NCBI RefSeq assembly: GCF_000177675.1
Contig: NZ_ADGX01000030.1
Location: 1 to 64,000, forward strand
Direction of reading: 5' to 3'
Length of the DNA stretch: 64,000 nucleotides
Source: Parafrankia sp. EUN1f
GTDB taxonomy: Bacteria > Actinomycetota > Actinomycetes > Frankiales > Frankiaceae
Positions 53,848-61,526 of the stretch are shown here, one piece after another; the first letter of the stretch is position 1; each line of letters begins with the position of its first letter. The position numbers and the translations under genes are program-made. A model generated the notes under the pieces. It searched no databases and was not told the origin of the DNA. It saw nothing but the letters and a program-made list of their open reading frames with translations.

Positions 53848-54528
53848 GTGGCAGCCGTACGGAACATTCGATCTTACACGGGACGCGAGAGCGGGGAGCC
53901 TCGGAGGTTGAGGGGGATGGCACGTCCGGAGGACGGCACGGGGGCTGGCCTGCTGGCCTTCCTGGACATGGCCGCGCAGCAAGGGGATCTGTCTGCTGCC
54001 ACATCCAGTGCCTTCAAGTCCGCCGTCAAATCCGTGCTGCTCGTTGCTGGTGATCCGAAGTCGGTTGACATCCGTACCTTGAACGTAAACTCGACCTTCA
54101 ATCGGTTCGAGACGCAGTACGGAAGCGGCTACGCTCCAGACAGCCTTCCCACTTACCGATCCCGGTTTCGCCGCTCGGTCGCCATGTACCTCGCCTGGCT
54201 TGACAACGACCCCGGCTGGAAGCGGGCCGATCGATCCACGCCCAGCAGGAAACCAGCGAACGAAGGCCGTGTCTCCCAGGGCAACCGATCATCTGCTGAG
54301 AGTGAGGCCCGACCGGAAGCCGCGCAGTCGGCCCCAGGCCCGAGAATGATCACTTATCAGCTCCCCCTGCGTCCGGATGTGATCATCCCGTTGACCTTGC
54401 CGGTCAAACTGACACGGGCTGATGCCAACCGGATAGCCACATTTGTGTCTGGGCTCGCCTTCGATGACGTGCCCACGACTCCGTCACGCAACCGCGATGA
54501 CGATGACGCCGGCTCGGGAGGTGAGTGA
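53848..54528 (+). CDS. Mobile-element protein with integrase-like core-binding helices
   Basis: 226 residues from GTG 53848, with GGAGGGAGG about 12 bases upstream. Residues about 30-125 (LLAFLDMAAQQGDLS, KSVLLVAGDPKSVDIRTL, YAPDSLPTYRSRFRRSVAMYL) resemble the helical core-binding domain of tyrosine recombinases, but no catalytic domain follows. The C-terminal YQLPLRPDVIIPLTLPVKLT and ANRIATFVSGLAFD is a motif I have seen in actinobacterial hypothetical proteins but cannot name. Like the preceding ORF, its stop is followed by C-ATG and a 14-codon micropeptide. Confidence 0.65.
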   Translation: MAAVRNIRSYTGRESGEPRRLRGMARPEDGTGAGLLAFLDMAAQQGDLSAATSSAFKSAVKSVLLVAGDPKSVDIRTLNVNSTFNRFETQYGSGYAPDSLPTYRSRFRRSVAMYLAWLDNDPGWKRADRSTPSRKPANEGRVSQGNRSSAESEARPEAAQSAPGPRMITYQLPLRPDVIIPLTLPVKLTRADANRIATFVSGLAFDDVPTTPSRNRDDDDAGSGGE

Positions 54529-54795
54529 CATGGCTGGGTTGACCAGGTACGGCGACCAGACGAGCGGGGTGTAACGGCACTCGCCGGTCGCCACCGGGCC
54601 ATAAACCAAACTTCCTGCCAGGGACCGCGTGGTTTGTGAGGCTCGCAGGTGTCCAGAGTACCCCAGGCGCATGATCGTGTCACCTAGTGTGATCATCTCT
54701 GCGTCGGCGCGGACGTCGCCCGATCCGATTAGTCGGGCGGCGGACCGCGCCATCTCAATTTAGTCGATAGCTGCCGGGTTTAGTTGATCTCGGCG
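54524..54795. repeat. Duplicated ~270-bp element, copy B
   Basis: This matches the element at 53315-53590 and shares 68 identical bases at 54651-54718. The hairpin after the identical block differs in sequence but remains paired (CGCCCGA/TCGGGCG around 54715-54735). It ends against the convergent TPR gene. Confidence 0.8.
54530..54574 (+). CDS. 14-codon micropeptide, copy B
   Basis: ATG 54530 comes one base after the TGA of the preceding gene and reads MAGLTRYGDQTSGV before TAA. Compared with copy A at 53321 the length, position and nine to eleven of fourteen residues are kept; differences are Cys/Tyr, Arg/Gln and Ser/Thr. See the finding on the duplicated unit. Confidence 0.5.
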   Translation: MAGLTRYGDQTSGV

Positions 54796-54799
54796 GCGG

Positions 54800-55756
54800 T
54801 CAGACCGCCGTGACCTCCCGCCGGAGCGACCGCAGGCCATACACGGCGATGTGATCGCGGGGGGCGGCCAGCAGGAACGCATCGACCCGCTCGACCACCG
54901 ATCGCGCAGGCGTGCCCATCGCCATCGACGCCAACAGCGTCTCGTGGAGGATGTGCGCCCCCTCGTCAGGGTCGGTGGTCGCCAGCGTCCGGGCGTACGA
55001 CGCGCCCAACGCCTGCGCGGTGTCGCCTCGGAGCTGAACCGGTACGGCGGCAACCGTCTCGTTCAACACCCGACGTGCCTGGTCGCCGTCGCCGATCCGG
55101 GCGTGGACGTCGACCGCCGCACGTGCCCACTCCAACCGCGAGATCACCCCCGGGGCAGGTGGTCCGGTCATCGGCGCGTCGGCAGCGTCGACCAGCTGCT
55201 CGGCTGCGCGGACCACCTGCTCTGCCTGGTCTGCCTCCGACCGTGCGGCGTGGGCGCGGGCTGCGGCCAGGTGCCCACGCGGGTCGTTCGGACAGATCGC
55301 CACCGCCTTACGGGCGGACTCCAGAGCAGCCGCAGTCTGGCCGGTCTGTAGCTCGACCGCCGAGCGGGTCGCGTAGGCGTACACGAGGACGTCGCGGTGA
55401 CCGGCTCGTGCCGACCGAGCGAGTACGCCTGTGATCGCGTCGCGCGCCGGTCCGGTCTGTCCGGCGTCGGTCAGCGCACGGGCGCGCAGCGCGCCCACCC
55501 GGGCTTCGAGCGCGAGCAGCTCGGTTCGGGTCCGGCCGGTCATCCGCTGGTCGGACAGCGCGACCAGGCCGCGCAGGTGGGTGCCGGCAGTCGATGCGGT
55601 GACCGCGAGGTCCCGGGAGCCGTACTCGGCGAACATGTCATCGATCACCTGATGGCCGTGGTCGATGAACGAGCCGCGTCCGCCGATCATGAGTTCGCCT
55701 GCCGGGACCAGGCCGAGACCGGCCAGGACCCAGAGCTGTCGCCTGCTGATGTCCAT
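54800..55756 (-). CDS. TPR-repeat protein resembling the sensor half of XRE-TPR regulators
   Basis: 318 residues from ATG 55756; the frame extends to 55924. The N-terminus MDISRRQLWVLAGLGLVPAG looks like the linker that follows the DNA-binding domain in actinobacterial XRE-TPR regulators; the helix-turn-helix itself is absent. The rest is helical repeats (ELLALEARVGALRARALTDAG, TAAALESARKAVAICPNDPRG). It may bind a peptide or protein partner. It is divergent from the EAD-type gene. Truncation of an ancestral regulator is possible. Confidence 0.65.
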   Translation of the reverse strand: MDISRRQLWVLAGLGLVPAGELMIGGRGSFIDHGHQVIDDMFAEYGSRDLAVTASTAGTHLRGLVALSDQRMTGRTRTELLALEARVGALRARALTDAGQTGPARDAITGVLARSARAGHRDVLVYAYATRSAVELQTGQTAAALESARKAVAICPNDPRGHLAAARAHAARSEADQAEQVVRAAEQLVDAADAPMTGPPAPGVISRLEWARAAVDVHARIGDGDQARRVLNETVAAVPVQLRGDTAQALGASYARTLATTDPDEGAHILHETLLASMAMGTPARSVVERVDAFLLAAPRDHIAVYGLRSLRREVTAV

Positions 55757-56051
55757 CGCGCACCTGCTGTCCGGAGAGGTTGCCACCCTCCGTACCCATC
55801 GTGCGCCGCTGGCAGTGATCCCGTCGCCTGTTTCCGCATGCCGACTCCCCGTGTTCACCCGGTTTCGGGCCGCACGGTAGCGGCGAACGGCGGTCGCTCG
55901 TGAGCAAATTGACCAAGGAGACACGGGTGTTGTCCGGGCCGTGCGGCCCGGCGCCTACGCGGTTGCTGGGGAGCCCACTAACGGCCCCAGCATCGACCTC
56001 GCGCCGCCTAGGTACGATCATCTCGGAGTAGCCGGATGAAGGTCGGTGAGC

Positions 56052-56549
56052 ATGGCCACTGGGGTCCTATGCGACGTGCCCTGTTGGGCCGGCGGTGGCA
56101 CCGGGGCCGCGTGTGAGGAAGGCGGTGGGTGCCGCCTAACCCCCCCAGATACGACCAGGCCCGTCCCTAACTACGTGATCGAGACGCACTTCTCCCTCTC
56201 CCGCAGCTTCGGTGCCGCTTCACATGCAAGCGATCACGAGCACGGACCCGCCAGGCTAAGCGACGACGTGATCGAGACTCTCGCGGAGATGTACGACCGG
56301 GAGTCGAGCGCGCGGCAGTTCCTCGACCGAGCAGGGTTCCCGTCGAGCCGGCTACCGAGCTGGCAGGTCGCTGGCCCGCTTGAGTTCTGGCGTGAGGTCG
56401 CGCGGCTGGTCCGCCTTGGCATCATCGCGGACGGACCCCGAACCATCCTCCACCTCTCGCTGGCCGACTACCCCGGCAACCCGGTGCTGCTGCGCGCGTG
56501 GGGGCAGCACGGCGACGGTGACCTTCAAAAAAAACCCTTCAAGGACTAA
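56052..56549 (+). CDS. Effector-associated-domain (EAD1-like) adaptor protein
   Basis: 165 residues from ATG 56052, with GAAGG about 10 bases upstream. Residues about 70-150 (LSDDVIETLAEMYDRESSARQFLDRAGF, then LEFWREVARLVRLGII, LADYPGNPVLL) match the small helical effector-associated domains described for NTPase-based conflict systems of multicellular bacteria; I believe the EAD1 type. There is no fused effector. The first 60 residues contain four cysteines and are of doubtful coding value. The gene ends in a run of eight A bases (56526-56533). Next to a TPR gene on a mobile element, a defence or conflict role is a fair guess. Confidence 0.6.
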   Translation: MATGVLCDVPCWAGGGTGAACEEGGGCRLTPPDTTRPVPNYVIETHFSLSRSFGAASHASDHEHGPARLSDDVIETLAEMYDRESSARQFLDRAGFPSSRLPSWQVAGPLEFWREVARLVRLGIIADGPRTILHLSLADYPGNPVLLRAWGQHGDGDLQKKPFKD

Positions 56550-56552
56550 CGT

Positions 56553-56572
56553 CCAGGGACCAAAGTCCCGAA
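56553..56572. promoter_or_regulatory. DosR/DevR-like palindrome
   Basis: GGGACCAAAGTCCC at 56556-56569, with flanking CGAA on the right, matches the dormancy-regulator consensus GGGACTWWAGTCCC at all but one position. It lies just after the EAD gene stop and about 400 bases before the next gene. The rest of 56550-56974 has no gene that I can support; a small hairpin TGGTC-ATA-GACCA lies near 56845. Confidence 0.4.
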
Positions 56573-56974
56573 CATGCGGGCCAGGGGTCCTTTGGGGCGC
56601 GTTCCAAATACGGGCCCAGGTGACCGCCGCGCCGCCGCCCGCTACGGCAGCCGGTGGCCGCTCGTGCCCTCGGGAGCCCCGTCCGCGACCTCGCGGCAGG
56701 CGGCCGGTACTAGGCGCCCGGTGCACGCCGTAGCAGCCTCGGCGCAGCGCCGGACGCACGGGACCCCGCGCATACTCGCTTGCACCGCCCCGAAACCTCA
56801 TGGTCCAATGGATCTGTACGGCCTGGTGAGAGCCCGCTACCGGTCTGGTCATAGACCACACCTCCGGAGCGGGTCTGAGTAACCCGCCGTCCCCGGCAAC
56901 ACCCGTATCGAAGTGCCTCTGCGGGAGCGCCGGTCAGAAGTGAGGCAGGTCCGTTCTCTCTACGGAGCCTTGCC

Positions 56975-57196
56975 GTGGCTTTCAATCCGGAATGGTCCGC
57001 TCAGGACCGACCCGACGACTACGCTCGTCTACTGCGCCTTCTGTTCAACGAATCGGCCCGAAACACAGGTGTAGGCGCCATCAAGGGAAGCCCCTCCCTG
57101 AATGACGCCCAGCACCCGCGCCGTGTCTCCGTCCCGACGGAATCACACGGTATGGCGACGAGGCAAGATGCGCCCCGTCGGGCGGTGTCTCTGTGA
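56975..57196 (+). CDS. Small mobile-element protein
   Basis: 73 residues from GTG 56975, with GGAG eight bases upstream. The N-terminal half (PEWSAQDRPDDYARLLRLLFNES) is typical of short actinobacterial proteins of unknown function found near mobile elements. The C-terminal half is basic and irregular. Its stop overlaps the next start (GTG 57193), and the next two genes are likewise coupled, so it heads a replication operon. Confidence 0.55.
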   Translation: MAFNPEWSAQDRPDDYARLLRLLFNESARNTGVGAIKGSPSLNDAQHPRRVSVPTESHGMATRQDAPRRAVSL

Positions 57197-57552
57197 GCCG
57201 CCGTCGCAAGCCGAACTCCGGGCGACCGGGCGCGATCCCGCCGTCCCGCGAGGTGCTCGACTACGAGCAGATGCAGGACCTGGGCGCGCTGCTCGCCGAG
57301 GATGGCACCGCCCCGGGTTGGCTGTCCGAGGCTTGCGCCCTGGCGGACTCGACCGGCGGTCCGGTCGCCGCTGGCGGCATGGTGTTCCTGGCCGAGCGGG
57401 TCGCAAAGCAGCTCACAGTAGCCGGTGTTTCCCTGCCTGCCCCGGTGGTCGGCATGAAGAGTGTCGCCAACGGCCACGTGATCGTGGTCTCGGGTCAGTA
57501 CGACCCGGATGCCTGCACCGCCCCCATCGAGGTCGTCGGGATGATCTGGTGA
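57193..57552 (+). CDS. Unknown protein upstream of the replication gene
   Basis: 119 residues. GTG 57193 overlaps the previous stop (GTGA), and its own stop overlaps the prim-pol start in the same way. The sequence has a basic start (SRRRKPNSGRPG), an acidic helical middle (EVLDYEQMQDLGALLAEDG) and a C-terminal beta-like part (HVIVVSGQYDPDACTAPIEV). No family recognised. Tight coupling points to a role with the replication protein. Confidence 0.7.
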   Translation: MSRRRKPNSGRPGAIPPSREVLDYEQMQDLGALLAEDGTAPGWLSEACALADSTGGPVAAGGMVFLAERVAKQLTVAGVSLPAPVVGMKSVANGHVIVVSGQYDPDACTAPIEVVGMIW

Positions 57553-59933
57553 ACGCCGAGATCACAGCCGAACTCGAAGCATTCGCCTTCGGGCACCCCG
57601 CACTTCGGGGCGCGCTCGACTGGGTGGAGCGGACCGGAAACGGCGTTTTCCCACTGCATTCCTACGAGGACCACCGCTGCACGTGCAATGACCTCAACTG
57701 CGGCAGCCCCGGAAAGCACCCACGGACCGCCAGCGGATTCAAGGAGGCCACCGCTGACCGGGTGCAGATCCGGACGTGGGTGCGCCAATGGCCCGGCTGC
57801 AATTGGGGTGGCGTGACCGCTGGGCTTGTCGTGGTCGACCTAGACGGGCCGCGTGGGGCGGATGGGTGGGCTGCCCTCGTCGACGAACACGGCGAGGCCC
57901 CGACCCTGACCCACCGGACCGGCAGGGGCCGGCACCTGATCTACCGGCAGAACGGCACCAAGGTCAGCAACAGCGCGTCGAAGATCGCGGACAGCATCGA
58001 CATTCGGGCGGACGGCGGATACGTCGTCCTGCCCGGCTCACTGCACCCTTCCGGGCGCCTGTACGAGACCGAGCAGGCAGGGGCGGTGGTCGAGGCGCCG
58101 CGGTGGCTCGTTGTGTCCGCGACGGCCCCCCGGAGTACCGCGACGAGCAGCACGGACGGCCCCCGCCCCGGTCGCCTCGGCGAAGCGATCCCGTACGGGG
58201 CGCACGACGACACCCTGTTCAAGTACGCGTGCCTGCTGCGCAGCCGGAACATCGACAAGGCAGAGGCGTATGCCCTGATCGAGAAGCGGCGGCTCGACTG
58301 CCAGAACGGCGGGCCGAGCGAGGTAGCCGGGTTCACCGCCGAAGCCGCACGGGCGAAGGTCGATGAGGTCTGGGACCGCTATCCCGCCGGACGTGGCGGA
58401 GACGGCGACAAGCCCAGCGGTGGCAGGGGTCCATCCCAGGCCACCCAGCTCGTGAACCTCGCCCTGGAGCGGTACGAGCTGGGACAGACCGACGAAGGCG
58501 AGCCGTTCGCCGTGTCAAAGGGAGGAGACGTCCGGATCGCGCGGATGCTGCGCGGCGCGGGTGGCCTGCGCGCCGAGCTGTCTGCGCTCTACTTCGAGCG
58601 GTCCGGCTCCGCCCCGTCCAACTCCGGCTTGGCCGACGCGTTGGTCGCCCTGGAAGGGTTCGCCCGGCGGGGCGAGAAGCGATCGGTCGCCTACCGGGTC
58701 ACCCGGGACGAGGCCGACCCAGCGCGCCCCGTGGTGATCGACCTCGGCGAGGAGGAGACCGGCCGCGCGGTGGTCGTCCGCCCCGGTGGCTGGGAGGTCG
58801 TGTCGAACGCCCCGGTGCTGTTCCGCCGGTCGGCGCTGACCAAGCCACTGCCCACACCCGAACGCGGTGGCGCCCTGGACGCGCTGCGGGAGCTACTCAA
58901 CGTTAGTGATCGAGACTGGGCGCTGCTCGTGGCGTTCCTGGTCGCCTCGCTCATCCCGGAGATCCCACACCCGGTGCTGCTGATCACCGGCGAGCACGGG
59001 ACCGCCAAGACCGGTGCGATGGTCACCCTGGTCTCCCTGATCGACCCGTCGGCCGCCCCGACACGAGCCACCCCGCGCGACTACGAGCAGTGGGTGGTGG
59101 CCGCGTCCGGGTCGTGGGTGATCCCGCTGGACAACGTCTCGTACATCGCCGATTGGTTCTCGGACGCGGTCTGCAAGGCGTCGACCGGAGACGCCATGGT
59201 CCGCCGGACCCTCTACGCCGACCGGGACCTGACGGTCGACACGTTCCGGCGGGTCGTGATCATCAACGGCATCGACGTCGGGGCGCTCCGCGGCGACCTC
59301 GGCTCGCGGCTACTGCCGCTGGAGCTGCAGCGGATCACCATCCGCCGAACCGAGAAGCAGGTGAGGGAGGCGCTCGAACAGATCCGGCCGGCGGTGGTCG
59401 GAGCACTGCTCGATCTGCTGGCTCAGGTCCTGGTCGTCCTACCGGAGGTGGAGACCCCGCAGGTCCGCATGGCCGACTTCGGACAGGTGCTGCTCGCCCT
59501 GGACAGGGTCTGCCCGGACCTGGGCGCGTGGGAGGCGTTCGAGCGCGCGCAGGAGGTCATCAGCGCGCGGGTGATCGAGAGCGACGCGGTCAACTCGGCG
59601 CTCCTGGCGTTCATCGAAGAACAGGCACCCGAGCGGAACGGGGTGACGACCTGGGAGGGGTCGGCCACCGCCCTCTTGGAACGGCTCGGCAAGTACCAGG
59701 CCGACAAGCCCAGGAACTGGCCAAGCAACGGCCAGGTGCTGTCGGCTCGGCTGCGGCGCAACGCCCCAGACCTGCGAGACCAACACGGCCTTGACGTCGT
59801 GTTCCACGACCCCACCAAGAAAGGCGGGGTGCGCCTGGGACGGCGGGTCGAGCTGCGGTGGTCGCCCGACGGACCACCCGCGCAGCAGGAGATCCCGGGC
59901 GTGACTGACCCTGCCAGCGCTAACTGGGAGTGA
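57549..59933 (+). CDS. Bifunctional primase-polymerase/helicase replication protein (RepPP type)
   Basis: 794 residues. N-terminal prim-pol domain: the zinc-binding CTCNDLNCGSPGKHP (residues about 40-55), catalytic DXD in VVVDLDGPRGADGW, and RTGRGRHLIYR. The C-terminal half is an AAA/SF3-like helicase with Walker A GEHGTAKTG, the PLDNVSYIADWFSDAVCKAS region and VVIINGIDV. Together they can prime and unwind the element's origin. AICEs with such proteins form one of three known replication classes. An iteron-rich non-coding region follows immediately, as expected for its origin. Confidence 0.9.
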   Translation: MNAEITAELEAFAFGHPALRGALDWVERTGNGVFPLHSYEDHRCTCNDLNCGSPGKHPRTASGFKEATADRVQIRTWVRQWPGCNWGGVTAGLVVVDLDGPRGADGWAALVDEHGEAPTLTHRTGRGRHLIYRQNGTKVSNSASKIADSIDIRADGGYVVLPGSLHPSGRLYETEQAGAVVEAPRWLVVSATAPRSTATSSTDGPRPGRLGEAIPYGAHDDTLFKYACLLRSRNIDKAEAYALIEKRRLDCQNGGPSEVAGFTAEAARAKVDEVWDRYPAGRGGDGDKPSGGRGPSQATQLVNLALERYELGQTDEGEPFAVSKGGDVRIARMLRGAGGLRAELSALYFERSGSAPSNSGLADALVALEGFARRGEKRSVAYRVTRDEADPARPVVIDLGEEETGRAVVVRPGGWEVVSNAPVLFRRSALTKPLPTPERGGALDALRELLNVSDRDWALLVAFLVASLIPEIPHPVLLITGEHGTAKTGAMVTLVSLIDPSAAPTRATPRDYEQWVVAASGSWVIPLDNVSYIADWFSDAVCKASTGDAMVRRTLYADRDLTVDTFRRVVIINGIDVGALRGDLGSRLLPLELQRITIRRTEKQVREALEQIRPAVVGALLDLLAQVLVVLPEVETPQVRMADFGQVLLALDRVCPDLGAWEAFERAQEVISARVIESDAVNSALLAFIEEQAPERNGVTTWEGSATALLERLGKYQADKPRNWPSNGQVLSARLRRNAPDLRDQHGLDVVFHDPTKKGGVRLGRRVELRWSPDGPPAQQEIPGVTDPASANWE

Positions 59934-59941
59934 CCGTGGGC

Positions 59942-60250
59942 GGCTACGCAGCAGCGGCTACGGGCTACGCACTGCGTAGCCGCCTGCGTAGCCCACGAGC
60001 CCCGACGGGACGGGGGCGGCTACGCGGGCTACGCAGCTACGCGCCCCCGCGCCGCTGCTCTGGCCGCCCAGCTACGCGGGCTACGCAGTAACGGGGCAAT
60101 TACCTTTCTTAGGTCGAAATATTAGAAGAAGCGTGAACGATAAACCAGCGGTGATTGTTCGACCGACCGCGAGTGACGACGGCGGCCCAAGAGCACACGG
60201 CCAGAGCTGGCCCGTACGAGCGCGTAGCCCGCGTAGCCGCGTAGCCGCAT
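59942..60250. repeat. Iteron-like cluster, putative origin of the element
   Basis: About a dozen copies of the octamer GGCTACGC or its complement GCGTAGCC lie between 59942 and 60248, in direct and inverted pairs. A low-GC stretch (60097-60150, with AATTACCTTTCTTAGG and AAATATTAGAAG) lies inside the cluster. Iterons with an AT-rich unwinding segment directly after a replication gene is the classic layout of an origin. No gene is supported from 59934 to 60312. Confidence 0.7.
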
Positions 60251-60312
60251 AACGGCGAGTGATCGCAATCGGTGGTCGCGATAAGTACCCGCCCCTTTAT
60301 CAGGAGGACCGA

Positions 60313-60672
60313 ATGGAAGTGGACACAAATGCGCCCCGCCCCACGGCGCTCGGCGCCCCGCTGGTGGGGCCGAACTACGCCGGTGTGCCGATCGGCTCAC
60401 CTGAATACGCCTATGACTTCGAGGTTGCTGGCAAGCGGCTGCGTGCGTGGCGACTGAGCCAGCCTCGGGCGGCGGGCCTGACCATGTCCGAGCTGGCCCG
60501 TCGGGTCGGAGTCGGCAAGAGCCGGATTCAGCACATCGAGACCGCCTACGGCGCCCGTGGCCCGGTCTGCTGCACCCCCTGGATGCGCGCCAAGATCGCG
60601 GACGCACTTGGCGTGAAGCTGGGCGACATCTGGCCCGACGCCTACGAGCTGGCCGACGACTCCCAGCGGTGA
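60313..60672 (+). CDS. XRE-family helix-turn-helix protein
   Basis: 119 residues with AGGAGG six bases before ATG 60313. The helix-turn-helix is AGLTMSELARRVGVGKSRIQHIE (residues about 58-80), followed by MRAKIADALGVKLGDIWPD, the usual end of XRE domains. It sits between the putative origin and small unknown genes, so it may regulate replication or transfer, or act as the copy-control repressor of the element. Confidence 0.82.
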   Translation: MEVDTNAPRPTALGAPLVGPNYAGVPIGSPEYAYDFEVAGKRLRAWRLSQPRAAGLTMSELARRVGVGKSRIQHIETAYGARGPVCCTPWMRAKIADALGVKLGDIWPDAYELADDSQR

Positions 60673-60714
60673 GCGCCCCGACCCCCGAACGCCACCCGAA
60701 AGGAGGCGAACCCC

Positions 60715-61227
60715 ATGCGCTGCACAGCGCTACGGAAGAACCGCGAGCCTTGTAAAGGCCCCGCCGTCCGAGGTTCGAACAAGTGCCGTATGCACCTGGG
60801 GACCAAACCGGCTGCGTCGATTGCCGCGCACACGGCTGTGGCCGAACTTGCGCGGCGGGGCGTGACGCCAGTCGACAACCCGCTCACGGCGCTGGCTGAA
60901 CTCGCAGGCGAGATCGTCGCGGTGAAGGACATCTTCCGTGAGCGGGTGGCCGCCTTGGACTCGGAATCGTGGCGGTACAACGGGCAGGGTGCGGAGCAAC
61001 TGCGGGCCGAGATCACGCTCTACGAACGGGCGCTGGATCGGTCGGTGTCCGTGCTCGCCAACATCGCCAAGCTTCGGATCGATGAGCGGTTGGCCAGGAT
61101 CACCGAGGACCAGGCACAGGCCGTGGTCCGCCTGATGACGAACGTTGCCGCGCGCCTCGGCTTCGACCTTGAAGACCCCGTGATTCGTGACGCCGTTCTG
61201 GACGAGCTAGGAAAGGTGCAGACGTGA
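60715..61227 (+). CDS. Mobile-element protein with N-terminal cysteine/histidine knuckle
   Basis: 170 residues with AAAGGAGG 11 bases before ATG 60715. The start MRCTALRKNREPCKGPAVRG followed by NKCRMH is a small Cys3-His motif common at the N-terminus of phage and plasmid proteins. The rest is helical (AELAGEIVAVKDIFRERVA, TEDQAQAVVRLMTNVAARLG). A role in DNA packaging or binding is possible but not shown. It is coupled to the next ORF through a TGATG overlap. Confidence 0.72.
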   Translation: MRCTALRKNREPCKGPAVRGSNKCRMHLGTKPAASIAAHTAVAELARRGVTPVDNPLTALAELAGEIVAVKDIFRERVAALDSESWRYNGQGAEQLRAEITLYERALDRSVSVLANIAKLRIDERLARITEDQAQAVVRLMTNVAARLGFDLEDPVIRDAVLDELGKVQT

Positions 61228-61424
61228 TGTCCGATGCCGAGCTGTGGTCCCGCGTCGCGGCGGCATTCCAGCCCTCTCCGTACGGAGAGCGGCTGTGGGG
61301 TTCAGCTACCGAAGGCGCGTTCGTCCGAGGCGACGAGCAGGGGGGTTCCGTCCTAACCGTGCTGGCCCCTAGCGAGGACGTGGCTTATCACGTCCTGGGT
61401 GTTTCTCCGGATGCGCTGCGATGA
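61227..61424 (+). CDS. Small protein coupled to the preceding gene
   Basis: 65 residues from ATG 61227, overlapping the previous stop; GTG 61224 is one codon earlier. The sequence MSDAELWSRVAAAFQPSPYG followed by GSVLTVLAPSEDVAYHVLGV has no recognised motif. A hairpin GGGACACC/GGTGTCCC at 61467-61484 lies 43 bases downstream and may end the transcript. Confidence 0.55.
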   Translation: MSDAELWSRVAAAFQPSPYGERLWGSATEGAFVRGDEQGGSVLTVLAPSEDVAYHVLGVSPDALR

Positions 61425-61526
61425 GCACCGGGCGGTGACCTCAGCAGGGACACCGGTGACCCCAGCGGGACACCGGGGTGTCCCGGGTGACCCGGACAGC
61501 AGCGACCCAGCAATAGGAGTTCTGAG

